Assembly (NCBI GenBank): GCA_944382905.1
Contig: CALWNU010000027.1
Span: forward strand, 1 to 64,000
DNA length: 64,000 nucleotides
Source of the DNA: an uncultured Clostridia bacterium
GTDB lineage: Bacteria > Bacillota > Clostridia > Oscillospirales > Ruminococcaceae
Direction: 5' to 3'
Made by a program: the position numbers and the translations under genes. The stretch's first letter is position 1. Every line of letters begins with the position of its first letter. The notes under the pieces were generated by a model that worked only from the letters and a program-made list of their open reading frames with translations, searched no databases and was not told the origin of the DNA. This document shows, piece by piece, positions 34,461-43,024 of the stretch.

Positions 34461-34985
34461 ATGACCAACCCTGTACTGGAAAATATGAAAACCCGCAGAT
34501 CCATCCGCAGCTATCTGCCCCGGCAGGTGGAAGCGGAAAAATTGGACCTGATTTTGGAAGCCGGAACCTATGCGCCCACCGGCATGGGCGCGCAGTCGCC
34601 GGTTATTGTCGCTGTGCAGGATCCGGAAACGGTCCAGAAATTGGCCAAGATCAACGCCAGCATCCTGAAAACGGACAGCAACCCCTACTACGGGGCGCCT
34701 ACCCTCCTGCTGGTGTTGGCCGACGCCCAGCGCGGGACCCGGGTGGAAGACGGCAGCTGTGTTTTGGAAAACATGATGCTGGCCGCCCATTCCCTGGGCC
34801 TGGGCAGCTGCTGGATCCACCGGGAACGGGAGATGTTTGAAACCGAAGAGGGAAAACAGCTGCTGCGGCAATGGGGGCTGGATCAGCCGCTCACCGGTAT
34901 CGGCGGGTTGGCGTTGGGGTATCCCAACTGCGAGCCGCCCCAGCCCAAACCCCGCAAAGAAGGTTATGTGGTGAAGGTCCTGTAA
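34461..34985 (+). CDS. Nitroreductase-family FMN oxidoreductase
   Basis: A 174-residue FMN-dependent oxidoreductase of the nitroreductase fold. The FMN-binding start RRSIRSYLP, the APTGMGAQSP loop (about residue 40) and the late GLGSCWIHR (about 115) and ALGYP are typical. It reduces nitro- or quinone-like compounds or other acceptors with NAD(P)H; the physiological substrate is open. Starts seven bases after AAAGGAGG. Followed by a strong bidirectional terminator. Confidence 0.9.
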   Translation: MTNPVLENMKTRRSIRSYLPRQVEAEKLDLILEAGTYAPTGMGAQSPVIVAVQDPETVQKLAKINASILKTDSNPYYGAPTLLLVLADAQRGTRVEDGSCVLENMMLAAHSLGLGSCWIHREREMFETEEGKQLLRQWGLDQPLTGIGGLALGYPNCEPPQPKPRKEGYVVKVL

Positions 34986-35012
34986 AACTGGGGGCCGCCG
35001 GCATAGGAATCC

Positions 35013-35047
35013 AAAAAAAACGCGTGCTGAGGGGCACGCGTTTTTTT
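35013..35047. terminator. Bidirectional terminator
   Basis: AAAAAAAACGCGTGC and GCACGCGTTTTTTT form a strong stem between the convergent nitroreductase and LCP-like genes. Confidence 0.93.
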
Positions 35048-35050
35048 GGG

Positions 35051-35941
35051 TTAACCGAATCGCTGCACCAGCTGCCGCCGGGCTGCCGCATCCGGGACAA
35101 AGGCGCCGGCCTTATTCCAGGCGCCAGTCAACGGATAGGCCTGGGCGGGATCCCCTTCCAGCTTGGACAAAAATTGCAGCGCCGGCTGCCGGGACTCATA
35201 ATCCACATACGAAAGATTCGTATCCACCAGATCCAGCAGCCCGCTGACCAGGGCTTGGGCATTGTCTCCCAACACAGCGGACAGCCGGCCGTTGAGATAG
35301 GCGGCGATGAGCTGCGCCCCCTCCTGGCATTGTTGGACCACGCCTCCGTCATAGTCGGGATAGCGCAGGATATCCCAAAATTTTTGCCCGTCAATCAGCT
35401 GCCGCCCAGCGGACAGGCTGATGAAAATATCATCCGTATGGTAGGACAAATCCTGGGTCAACGTATATTCCGCCACCCCCACCCGGTTTACCGCATCGAT
35501 CAGTGACTGGCTGTCGATGTCCGCATACCGGTCCACGGGGATCGAATAAGTTTCGGCAATCGCCTTTGCGGCGGCCGGCGCGCCGCCTTGGGCATATGCC
35601 TGGGCCAGGGTGGCGTAACCGGTCTGTTCATCCAGAATGGTCTGCGGGGGAAACAGCACCACTGGGATGCCGCCGCTGAGCATATCCAGGCGCGCCAACG
35701 CGAAGAAAACCGCCCCCTCTTCTTTTTCGGCATACCCGCTCAGCAGCACCGAAATGTTGTCTTCCTCCCGGGGCAGATAAAACGTATCCGCAGAGGTCTG
35801 CTCAAAAGAACTGCTTTCTTCCTGCGCCGGGTTGAGCAAAAATACAACGATCAGCCCCATGATGGCGAGCAGGAAAAAAGACAGGGCAAAAGCCAAAAGG
35901 AAAAACCGCGTTTTTTGGTTTTGGCGGTTTGGTTGCGACAT
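35051..35941 (-). CDS. LCP-like (LytR-CpsA-Psr fold) membrane-anchored protein, degenerate
   Basis: A 296-residue protein with one N-terminal membrane helix (about 13-36) and an extracellular domain laid out like LCP phosphotransferases: NISVLLSGY at the 'NILLLGSD' position, then VVLFPPQTILD where active enzymes have 'SIPRDT', a TLAQAYAQGG stretch, a region like 'vD.lGGV' reading DAVNRVGVAEY, and LIDGQKFWDILRYPD before a Gln-rich helix. Most Asp and Arg residues that bind the lipid pyrophosphate are missing. Function uncertain; a non-catalytic envelope protein is inferred. It is the gene after spoIIR on the same strand. Confidence 0.65.
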   Translation of the reverse strand: MSQPNRQNQKTRFFLLAFALSFFLLAIMGLIVVFLLNPAQEESSSFEQTSADTFYLPREEDNISVLLSGYAEKEEGAVFFALARLDMLSGGIPVVLFPPQTILDEQTGYATLAQAYAQGGAPAAAKAIAETYSIPVDRYADIDSQSLIDAVNRVGVAEYTLTQDLSYHTDDIFISLSAGRQLIDGQKFWDILRYPDYDGGVVQQCQEGAQLIAAYLNGRLSAVLGDNAQALVSGLLDLVDTNLSYVDYESRQPALQFLSKLEGDPAQAYPLTGAWNKAGAFVPDAAARRQLVQRFG

Positions 35942-35978
35942 GTTCTCGTCTCCTTTCCATCAAATCCTTCCCAGGCGG

Positions 35979-36584
35979 CTACGCTTCCCGGAACCGGCGC
36001 AGCAAAGATTCCCACCATTCCACCACCGCCAGCTTGACCCGGTATTTGGGCAGCTCGTTTTGTTGCAGCAAGCTTTCGCTGATCTGCGCCTCCTCTTGGG
36101 TAAAGCCTGAACAGGCGGCTTCCACGCACAGCGGCGGGTACAGCACGCACCACCAGTTTTTCCCCTGGGCCCGGCCCAGCTCAATGCGCACCGCCGTATA
36201 GGTCCCGGCAGGCAGGATGACGTTATCATACTGCCGGGTTTCGAAAAACATATCCGTCACAGAAACCCGCACCTGCTGGTCGCTGCCGTTTTGCGCTACC
36301 ACCTGCTGCGCGGTGCGCTGAATCAGGGGAAGCTGCTGCTTGGCGGCCTCGATCATTGCTTGCCTCGTTTCGCATCCGGAAAACAAAAAGCCCGACTGTT
36401 CCAGCACCGCATCCCGAACCTGCAATTTCAGCTGTTGATCCGTAGCGTCGTCGGAATTGGCCAAGATATGCAAGCGCAGGGTATTCTCCCGAATAAAATA
36501 ACATTCCTCGCCAAAGGACACCACCGTAGATAAGGCGATGCTGACAATACAAGCGATCAGTACGATCCATTCTTTCTTTTTCAT
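35979..36584 (-). CDS. spoIIR: Stage II sporulation protein R
   Basis: A 201-residue secreted signalling protein: made in the forespore, it triggers SpoIIGA to process pro-sigma-E in the mother cell. An N-terminal hydrophobic segment (about 6-22) is followed by the family signatures LRLHILANSDDATDQQLKL and the split stretch AGTYTAVRIELG then NWWCVLYPPLC. The start at 36584 (MKKKEW) is preferred because the preceding candidate at 36611 falls at the predicted transcript end. A sigma-G/F-type promoter lies upstream. The downstream LCP-like gene is probably co-expressed. Confidence 0.93.
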   Translation of the reverse strand: MKKKEWIVLIACIVSIALSTVVSFGEECYFIRENTLRLHILANSDDATDQQLKLQVRDAVLEQSGFLFSGCETRQAMIEAAKQQLPLIQRTAQQVVAQNGSDQQVRVSVTDMFFETRQYDNVILPAGTYTAVRIELGRAQGKNWWCVLYPPLCVEAACSGFTQEEAQISESLLQQNELPKYRVKLAVVEWWESLLRRFREA

Positions 36585-36586
36585 AT

Positions 36587-36640
36587 GTAAAACCCCGTCC
36601 TTACGTTTCATTTCTGAGCGTAGTATGGACGGGGTTTTAC
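36587..36640 (-). repeat. 14-bp perfect inverted repeat overlapping the spoIIR 5' end
   Basis: GTAAAACCCCGTCC at 36587-36600 and its exact complement at 36627-36640 are separated by 26 bases. It lies between ispE and spoIIR; in transcripts from ispE it would form a GC-core hairpin followed by UUUUAC and may terminate them, while one arm covers the region just before the spoIIR start codon and the other overlaps the promoter. Confidence 0.7.
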
Positions 36641-36650
36641 AGATTTATTC
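36621..36650 (-). promoter_or_regulatory. Forespore (sigma-G/sigma-F-type) promoter of spoIIR
   Basis: Minus strand GAATA (36646-36650), 18 bases, CATACTA (36621-36627): this fits the sigma-G consensus GHATR-N18-CATWHTA fully. The same stretch read as GTCCATACT is one base off the sigma-F -10 pattern GGnnAnAnT. spoIIR is a sigma-F target in studied spore formers, so dual forespore control is plausible. Confidence 0.7.
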
Positions 36651-36663
36651 CATTCATTCCATT

Positions 36664-37542
36664 TTATTCTAAGTGCAAAACTTTGGCCCCATAACCAACC
36701 GGCTGGACCACAAAGCAAGATCCGCCCAATTGGTACATCCGCCTGGCGCAGCGCACCGCCTGCTGTTTGGCGGCAAAAAGGCCGTACACCGCCGTACCGC
36801 TTCCGGTCATGCGGCTTCCCAGGGCGCCGTTTTGCAGCATGGTCTGCCGGATCTGCTGCACCTGGGCCAAAGGCACCGCCTGCTCCAGCACGTTTTCCAG
36901 CAAAGAACCCAGCTGTTTTAAATCCTGGCGTTTCATCGCTTCCAGCGCCGCTTTGGTGTCTGGATGGCGCACCGTCTGCAATGCGTCATACGCCGCAAAA
37001 CAGCGCGCCGTTTTCATTCCTTCCAGCGGCTTGGCAATGACCAGCCATCCGCCGGTCAAAGGGGCAAGCGGGGTAATCCGCTCCCCAATCCCCTGCACCA
37101 GCGCCGCGCCGCCGCACAGGCAAAACGGCACATCCGCGCCCAGCCCAAGGCCAATCGCGCAAAGGGCATCCAGGGAAAATGGACGTCCCGCCAACGCGTT
37201 GAGCCCCACCAGGACGCCGGCGGCGTCCGCACTTCCCCCGGCCATCCCCGCCTCCATGGGGACCCGCTTTTCCACCTGGATCGAGACCCCTGCCGCATGG
37301 CCCCAGGCCTGGAAAAAAGCGTCGGCCGCCCGCCAGGCAAGGTTCGTCTCGCCGGTGGGGACCGCTGGGTTGGAGCAGGCCAGCCGGATGCCGGGATCCT
37401 TTTGCCAGGTCACCGTCACCGTATTTTCCAGGCTGACCGCATGCATGAGCATTTCCATCTCATGGTACCCGTCCGCGCGTTTTCCCAGGATATCCAACGT
37501 CAGGTTGATTTTTCCCGGCGCGGTAACAACCGCTGTCGCCAT
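36664..37542 (-). CDS. ispE: 4-diphosphocytidyl-2-C-methyl-D-erythritol kinase
   Basis: A 292-residue GHMP kinase of the non-mevalonate isoprenoid pathway. The N-terminal APGKINLTLDILGKRADGYHE, the ATP loop PMEAGMAGGSADAAGVL (about residue 95-112) and the late GSRMTGSGTAVYG are all present. It phosphorylates CDP-methylerythritol in the cytoplasm. The start follows GGAGGGA by eight bases; 17 bases separate it from dus. Genes dus, ispE and possibly spoIIR form a minus-strand run. Confidence 0.96.
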   Translation of the reverse strand: MATAVVTAPGKINLTLDILGKRADGYHEMEMLMHAVSLENTVTVTWQKDPGIRLACSNPAVPTGETNLAWRAADAFFQAWGHAAGVSIQVEKRVPMEAGMAGGSADAAGVLVGLNALAGRPFSLDALCAIGLGLGADVPFCLCGGAALVQGIGERITPLAPLTGGWLVIAKPLEGMKTARCFAAYDALQTVRHPDTKAALEAMKRQDLKQLGSLLENVLEQAVPLAQVQQIRQTMLQNGALGSRMTGSGTAVYGLFAAKQQAVRCARRMYQLGGSCFVVQPVGYGAKVLHLE

Positions 37543-37559
37543 CTGCCGATCCCTCCTCG

Positions 37560-38552
37560 CTATTGCCGCCGCTGCCGCGCCTTTTGCTCCTGCAGCAGCG
37601 CTTCGTCGACCAGCATCTGTAAATCCGCCATTGTCTTTAGCCCCCCGGCGCGCTCCCGCAGCCGCGCGGCGCCAGGCGACCCTTTTAAGTACCAGCCGGC
37701 ATGTTTGCGCGCTTCTTTCAGCGCCACCGATTCCCCTTTGTACTCCACCGCCAGCCGGGTCTGCTCCAGCAGATAGCCCAACCGCTGCTCCAGCGGCGGA
37801 TCCGGCAGCAAGGTCCCGTCGGTGAAATACCGGTCGATTTGGGAAAACAAAAACGGATTTCCCAGCGCCCCCCGCCCGATCATGATCAGGTCTACCCCCG
37901 TTTGCTCGTACATCCCGATGGCGGACGCCACCGAATCCACGTCCCCGTTGCCAATCACGGGAATGGACACGGCCTGTTTCACCGCCCGGATAATCTGCCA
38001 GTCCGCGCTTGGCGCATACATCTGCTGGCGGGTGCGCCCATGGATGGTCACCGCCGCCGCGCCGTTTTGTTCCGCCATTTTGGCAAATTCCACCGCGTTG
38101 ACCGACTGGTCGTCCCAGCCCTTGCGGAATTTCACCGTCACCGGCACCGGCACCGCGCGGACCACTTCCCGAATGATCTGCCCGGCCAGTTGGGGCCGTT
38201 TCATCAGCGCGCTCCCGCCGCCATTGCCCGCCACTTTCGGCGCGGGACATCCCATATTGATATCAATCATATCCGGCTGATACGCCAGCGCCATTTCGGC
38301 GGCGCGGGCCATGGTCAGCGGATCGTCGCCAAACAGCTGAATGCCGCCGGGGTGTTCCGATTCCCCCAGCGCCAGCAAATTGGCCGTCTTCTGGTTGTGG
38401 TAGGTCAGCCCTTTGGAACTGGTCATCTCCCCCACCGTATAGCAAGCGCCCAATTTGCGGCAAACTTCCCGAAACGCGCGGTCCGCCACCCCTGCCAGGG
38501 GGGCCAGCGCAGCGGTCTTTTTGATCGTCACATTGCCAATGGTTATGGTCAT
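37560..38552 (-). CDS. dus: tRNA-dihydrouridine synthase
   Basis: A 330-residue FMN enzyme that reduces uridine to dihydrouridine in tRNA. Signatures are APLAGVADRAFR at the N-terminus, DINMGCPAPKV with the catalytic Cys near residue 100, the Lys in VTVKFRKGWDD, HGRTRQQMY, and IGRGALGNPFLF. This corresponds to the DusB-like group of Firmicutes. A TTG at 38558 is an alternative start two codons earlier, at better spacing from GAGAGGG, so the exact start is open. Confidence 0.94.
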   Translation of the reverse strand: MTITIGNVTIKKTAALAPLAGVADRAFREVCRKLGACYTVGEMTSSKGLTYHNQKTANLLALGESEHPGGIQLFGDDPLTMARAAEMALAYQPDMIDINMGCPAPKVAGNGGGSALMKRPQLAGQIIREVVRAVPVPVTVKFRKGWDDQSVNAVEFAKMAEQNGAAAVTIHGRTRQQMYAPSADWQIIRAVKQAVSIPVIGNGDVDSVASAIGMYEQTGVDLIMIGRGALGNPFLFSQIDRYFTDGTLLPDPPLEQRLGYLLEQTRLAVEYKGESVALKEARKHAGWYLKGSPGAARLRERAGGLKTMADLQMLVDEALLQEQKARQRRQ

Positions 38553-38761
38553 ACCCAAACGATTCCCTCTCTTCGCCGGCCATAGGGCCGGGGCCTTTTC
38601 CCCTCCTGGCAGAAAACAGAAGGCGGCCCCGCGGCTTGCCCGCCGGCATTTTTGGTCTGATTTTTCGCCCCGCCACAGGGCTTGTCCGGTTTCATCATAC
38701 CAAAAAGCGGACGCTCCTGCAACCAGGGAGGTGAGAATCCCGGTTTGTTCCAGCGCCGGAG

Positions 38762-38790
38762 GTTACAAGCAACTGGATTTGTGCTATAAT
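38762..38790 (+). promoter_or_regulatory. Promoter of the polA operon
   Basis: GTTACA (38762-38767), 17 bases, TATAAT (38785-38790) with TGC extension; 84 bases before the start codon. The 320-base gap between dus and polA holds this promoter and no other recognisable element. Confidence 0.75.
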
Positions 38791-38874
38791 ACAAATAATC
38801 TGCTTTCGAAAAAGTGCAAACCGCCGGCGGTTGTTTGGCAAGAAACAGGCGCCGGCAGGCAAAAGGGGATCGCT

Positions 38875-41436
38875 ATGAAACTGTTGACCATCGACGGGAA
38901 TTCCGTCTTGAACCGCGCTTTTTATGGCATTAAACTGCTCACCACCAAGGAAGGGGTCTATACCAACGGCATTTACGGATTTCTAAGCATCCTGCTGAAA
39001 ATTTTGGACGAGACTTCCCCCGACCGCGTGGCTGTTGCATTCGATCAGAAAGGGCCTACCTTCCGCCATGAGCAATTCGAGGCGTACAAAGCGGGCCGGA
39101 AGGGGATGCCGCCGGAATTGGCAAGCCAGCTTCCCATTTTAAAGCAGTTGCTGGCGGACCTGGGCTATGCCGTGGTAGAGTGCGCCGGCTATGAGGCGGA
39201 CGATATTCTCGGGACCCTCAGCCGGGCCTGCGAACAACAGGGCGGACAGTGCGTCATCGCCACCGGGGACCGGGACGCGCTGCAGCTGGTGACGCAGAAC
39301 GTCCAGGTCCGGTTGGCCACTACCAAAATGGGGCGGCCGGAATCGACCTTATACGATATCCCCGCCATCTTGGAAAAATACACGGTAACGCCAGAACAGC
39401 TCATCGACGTGAAGGCGCTGATGGGGGACAGCTCGGACAATATCCCCGGGGTCGCCGGCATTGGCGAAAAAACCGCCATCGCCCTGATTCATACCTTTCA
39501 TGATCTGGATCAATTGTATGCCAACCTGGCCGATCCGTCCATTCGCCCGGCGGTGCGTCAAAAGCTGGAAAAAGGCCGGGAAATCGCTTATTTGAGCCGG
39601 GATCTGGCGCGGATCCGGCTGGATGCGCCGGTGGACCGGTCCATGGACGCCTATGTCATCCGCCCGGCGGAAGAAGCGAAGGCGGCGGCCTTGCTTTCTA
39701 AGCTGGAGATGTTTTCCATGATCTCCCGCTTTGGACTGAAGCTGGACGAAGTCAGAACCCCATCGCCAGCGCAGAAAAAGACGCGGTCGTTAAAACAATG
39801 CGACGCCGCTTCCCTGCTGGCGGAGAATGTCCCCTTGTTTTTGTGCTGGGACGACACGTTTACCCATTTCGCCCTATCGGACGGAGACAACGTCGGCTGT
39901 TTTGCCGCCGGGCAGGATGGGTTGCTGGAATCGGTGCTGACAAGCCCCGTCCCCAAGTCGGTGGCGGACGTCAAAGCGCTGTACCGCAAAGCCCTGGAAT
40001 GGGGCGTCGAACCAGCCGGCCTTTTGTTTGACGCGACTTTGGCGGGGTATCTGCTCAATCCCACCGCCAGCGGCTACGATCTGGAACGGCTAAGCGCCGA
40101 ATATGCGCAGCAGGATTTCTCCCTTCCCCAACAAGAGGGCTACGAAGTCCCGCTGGAACGGCTGGCAAGGCTGATGGCGGTGTACCCGCCCATGCAAAAA
40201 GAACTGGCGGAAAACCAGCAGGAATACCTGCTGCAGGAAGTGGAAATCCCCTTGGCGCAGGTGTTGGCCCAAATGGAACGGGATGGATTCGGCATCGACC
40301 GGGAGGAATTGGTCCGGTTCGGGGAGGAAATGGCCCGCCGGATCGAACAGCTGGAACAGGAAATCTATCAGCTGGCGGGAGAATCGTTTAACATCGCTTC
40401 GCCCAAACAGTTAGGCGTCATCCTCTTTGAAAAGCTGGGCCTGCCTGCAGGGAAGAAAACAAAAACCGGCTATTCCACCAATGCGGACGTGCTGGACTAT
40501 CTCAAAGACAAGCATCCCATCATCCCCTTGATTTTGGATTATCGCACCGTGACCAAGTTAAAATCCACCTATGTGGACGGCTTTATGAAATTAATTGGGG
40601 CGGACGGACGAATTCATTCATCCTTTAACCAGACGGAAACGCGCACCGGCCGGATCAGCTCCACCGAACCCAATATGCAAAACATCCCGGTTCGGACTCC
40701 GCTGGGCAGCAACCTGCGCAAATTTTTCAAGGCCCGCGCCGGTTATGTGCTGGTGGATGCGGACTATTCCCAAATCGAACTGCGGGTATTGGCCCATGTG
40801 GCGGACGACAAAACCATGCAGCAGGCGTTTTTGGACGGGACCGACATCCATACCGTTACCGCTTCCCAGGTATTCGACCAGCCGCCTATGTTTGTCACCC
40901 CGCTGATGCGTTCCCGGGCAAAAGCGGTGAATTTCGGCATTGTCTACGGCATCGGCGCATTCTCGCTGTCGCAGGATATCGGGGTTTCGGTGGCGCAGGC
41001 GGACCAGTATATCAAAGATTACCTGAAAACCTATTCCGGCGTCAAAACCTATATGGAAGAAATCGTCGCCTTTGGGAAGGAACACGGGTATGTGGAAACC
41101 ATGTTCCACCGGCGGCGCTATCTGCCGGAACTGGCCGCCAGCAACAAAAACCTGCAGGCGTTCGGCAAGCGGGTGGCGATGAACACCCCCATCCAGGGGA
41201 CCGCGGCGGATATCATCAAAATCGCCATGGTCAAAGCGGCGCGGCGCTTGCAAAAAGAGAAGCTGGACGCCCGGATCATCCTGCAGGTGCATGACGAATT
41301 GATTATCGAAGCTTCCGAACAAGACGCCCAAGCCGCCCGGCTGGTGCTGCAGCAGGAAATGGAACACGCCGTTTCGCTGAAGGTGCCGCTGAGTGTGGAC
41401 TGCGGGATCGGCAGCAATTGGTACGACGCCAAATAA
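38875..41436 (+). CDS. polA: DNA polymerase I
   Basis: An 853-residue repair polymerase. The 5' nuclease domain (about 1-300) starts LLTIDGNSVLNRAFYG and has AFDQKGPTFRHE, GYEADDILG and GDSSDNIPGVAGIGEKTA. The middle 3'-5' exonuclease region (about 310-470) lacks the acidic DEDD residues (LFLCWDDTF in place of the usual FDTET), so proofreading is probably absent, as in Bacillus-type enzymes. The polymerase domain has DYSQIELRVLAHVAD, RSRAKAVNFGIVYGIGAFSL and VHDELIIE. First gene of an operon with rimI and tsaD. Confidence 0.96.
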   Translation: MKLLTIDGNSVLNRAFYGIKLLTTKEGVYTNGIYGFLSILLKILDETSPDRVAVAFDQKGPTFRHEQFEAYKAGRKGMPPELASQLPILKQLLADLGYAVVECAGYEADDILGTLSRACEQQGGQCVIATGDRDALQLVTQNVQVRLATTKMGRPESTLYDIPAILEKYTVTPEQLIDVKALMGDSSDNIPGVAGIGEKTAIALIHTFHDLDQLYANLADPSIRPAVRQKLEKGREIAYLSRDLARIRLDAPVDRSMDAYVIRPAEEAKAAALLSKLEMFSMISRFGLKLDEVRTPSPAQKKTRSLKQCDAASLLAENVPLFLCWDDTFTHFALSDGDNVGCFAAGQDGLLESVLTSPVPKSVADVKALYRKALEWGVEPAGLLFDATLAGYLLNPTASGYDLERLSAEYAQQDFSLPQQEGYEVPLERLARLMAVYPPMQKELAENQQEYLLQEVEIPLAQVLAQMERDGFGIDREELVRFGEEMARRIEQLEQEIYQLAGESFNIASPKQLGVILFEKLGLPAGKKTKTGYSTNADVLDYLKDKHPIIPLILDYRTVTKLKSTYVDGFMKLIGADGRIHSSFNQTETRTGRISSTEPNMQNIPVRTPLGSNLRKFFKARAGYVLVDADYSQIELRVLAHVADDKTMQQAFLDGTDIHTVTASQVFDQPPMFVTPLMRSRAKAVNFGIVYGIGAFSLSQDIGVSVAQADQYIKDYLKTYSGVKTYMEEIVAFGKEHGYVETMFHRRRYLPELAASNKNLQAFGKRVAMNTPIQGTAADIIKIAMVKAARRLQKEKLDARIILQVHDELIIEASEQDAQAARLVLQQEMEHAVSLKVPLSVDCGIGSNWYDAK

Positions 41437-41447
41437 AGGAGAATGGT

Positions 41448-41912
41448 ATGGAATTTCAACTGGTCCGGATGCGGCAAGAACACATTCCCGCTCTTTCCGC
41501 CCTGGAGGCGCTGTGCTTTTCCGACCCATGGAGCGAAGACGCGTTTTTCATGGAACTGGACAATCCCAACGCCCGTTTTATGGTGGCGCAAACGCCTGAC
41601 GGCCTTGTTTTGGGGTACCTGGGCCTGCACCACGTTTTGGACGAAGGGTATATCGCCAACATCGCGGTGGATCCCCTGTTCCGCCGCCAGGGAATCGCCT
41701 CGGCGCTTTTGGCCGACGCGGAAACCTTTGCCCGCGCGGCGGGGCTTTCCTTTCTGACCTTGGAGGTGCGCCAAAGCAACGCCGGCGCCCAGGCTCTTTA
41801 TCGAAACCACGGATTTTTACCCGTTGGGGTCCGTAAGCAATATTATCGCGACCCCAGGGAGGACGCTATCCTCATGACCTACCAGCTAAAACAAAAGGAG
41901 GAACCGGTATGA
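41448..41912 (+). CDS. rimI: Ribosomal protein S18-alanine N-acetyltransferase
   Basis: A 154-residue GNAT enzyme acetylating the N-terminus of ribosomal protein S18. The acetyl-CoA motif DPLFRRQGIASALL and the RimI features CFSDPWSEDAFFMEL and LYRNHGFLPVGVRKQYY are clear. It lies 11 bases after polA behind AAGGAGAA and overlaps tsaD by ATGA; rimI next to tsaD is a widespread arrangement (often with tsaB and tsaE, which are absent here). Confidence 0.93.
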   Translation: MEFQLVRMRQEHIPALSALEALCFSDPWSEDAFFMELDNPNARFMVAQTPDGLVLGYLGLHHVLDEGYIANIAVDPLFRRQGIASALLADAETFARAAGLSFLTLEVRQSNAGAQALYRNHGFLPVGVRKQYYRDPREDAILMTYQLKQKEEPV

Positions 41913-42916
41913 GATTGCTGGCCATTGAATCTTCCTGTGACGAAACCGCCGCCGCAGTGGTAGAGGACGGACGGCATGTCCTGTCTTCGGTGATCCATTC
42001 CCAGGTGGAGGAACACCGCCAATACGGCGGCGTGGTGCCGGAAATTGCTTCCCGGCGGCATACGGAACAGATCATCGCCGTCACCCAAAAAGCGCTGGAC
42101 AACGCGCAGCTTGCCTTAGAGCAGATCGACGGGATCGCCGTGACCTATGCGCCGGGCCTGATCGGCGCGGTACTGGTAGGAGTCAACTTTGCCAAAGGCC
42201 TGTCCCTGGCCACCGGCAAACCGCTGATCCCCGTTCACCATCTGCGCGGGCATATCGCGGCCAATTACATTGCCCATCCGCAGCTGGAACCGCCCTTTTT
42301 GTGCTTGGTGGTATCCGGCGGGCACAGCCATCTGATCGAAGTGCTGGGGTATACCACATTCCGGATCATCGGGCGCACCAGGGACGACGCAGCGGGAGAA
42401 GCGTTTGACAAAGCGGCCCGGGCCATGGGGTTTCCCTATCCTGGAGGCGTCTATTTGGATCGCGCCGCCCAAGCGGGGAATCCGGCTGCCTACCGGCTGC
42501 CTTTGCCGCGGGTAGAGGGGAGCCCCTATGACTTTAGCTTTTCCGGGCTCAAAACCGCCGTCATCAACCTGTTGCACAACGCGGCGCAAAAAGGAGAAAC
42601 GATCCACACCAACGATTTGGCCGCCAGCTTTCAGCATGCTGTGGTGCAAATTCTGTCCAGCCGTTTTTTGGCGGCGGCGGAACAGTTCGGCTATCAAAAG
42701 CTGGTGATCGCCGGCGGGGTATCCGCCAACTCCGGGTTGCGGGGGAAAATGGAGGAAGCGTGCCGCCAGCGGGGATATTCTTTGTACGTCCCCCCGCTCC
42801 CGTTGTGCGGGGACAACGCCGCCATGATCGGGGCGCAGGGGTATTATGAATGGCAAGCCGGGCACACGGCGGGATTGGACCTCAACGGAATTGCCAGCCT
42901 GCCCATTGATTGCTAG
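41909..42916 (+). CDS. tsaD: tRNA N6-adenosine threonylcarbamoyltransferase
   Basis: A 335-residue ASKHA-fold enzyme forming t6A at position 37 of ANN-decoding tRNAs. Features: LAIESSCDETAAAVVEDG, the metal-binding HHLRGHIAANY, VSGGHSHLIEV, FDFSG-type FSFSGLKTAV and IAGGVSANSGLR. Length is normal. It needs TsaB, TsaE and TsaC partners that lie outside the window. Overlaps rimI; a strong bidirectional terminator follows. Confidence 0.96.
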   Translation: MRLLAIESSCDETAAAVVEDGRHVLSSVIHSQVEEHRQYGGVVPEIASRRHTEQIIAVTQKALDNAQLALEQIDGIAVTYAPGLIGAVLVGVNFAKGLSLATGKPLIPVHHLRGHIAANYIAHPQLEPPFLCLVVSGGHSHLIEVLGYTTFRIIGRTRDDAAGEAFDKAARAMGFPYPGGVYLDRAAQAGNPAAYRLPLPRVEGSPYDFSFSGLKTAVINLLHNAAQKGETIHTNDLAASFQHAVVQILSSRFLAAAEQFGYQKLVIAGGVSANSGLRGKMEEACRQRGYSLYVPPLPLCGDNAAMIGAQGYYEWQAGHTAGLDLNGIASLPIDC

Positions 42917-42965
42917 CCTTTTGGCTTCCTCTTCTTGCCCATCTAGCGCGCACAGACGAAAAATC

Positions 42966-43003
42966 AAAAAATCTCCAGGGCATCATGCCCTGGAGATTTT
43001 TTA
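42966..43003. terminator. Bidirectional terminator
   Basis: AAAAAATCTCCAGGGCAT and ATGCCCTGGAGATTTTTT form a long perfect stem between convergent tsaD and the uracil permease gene. Confidence 0.94.
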
Positions 43004-43024
43004 TCATACACTCTCTGTTCTGAT

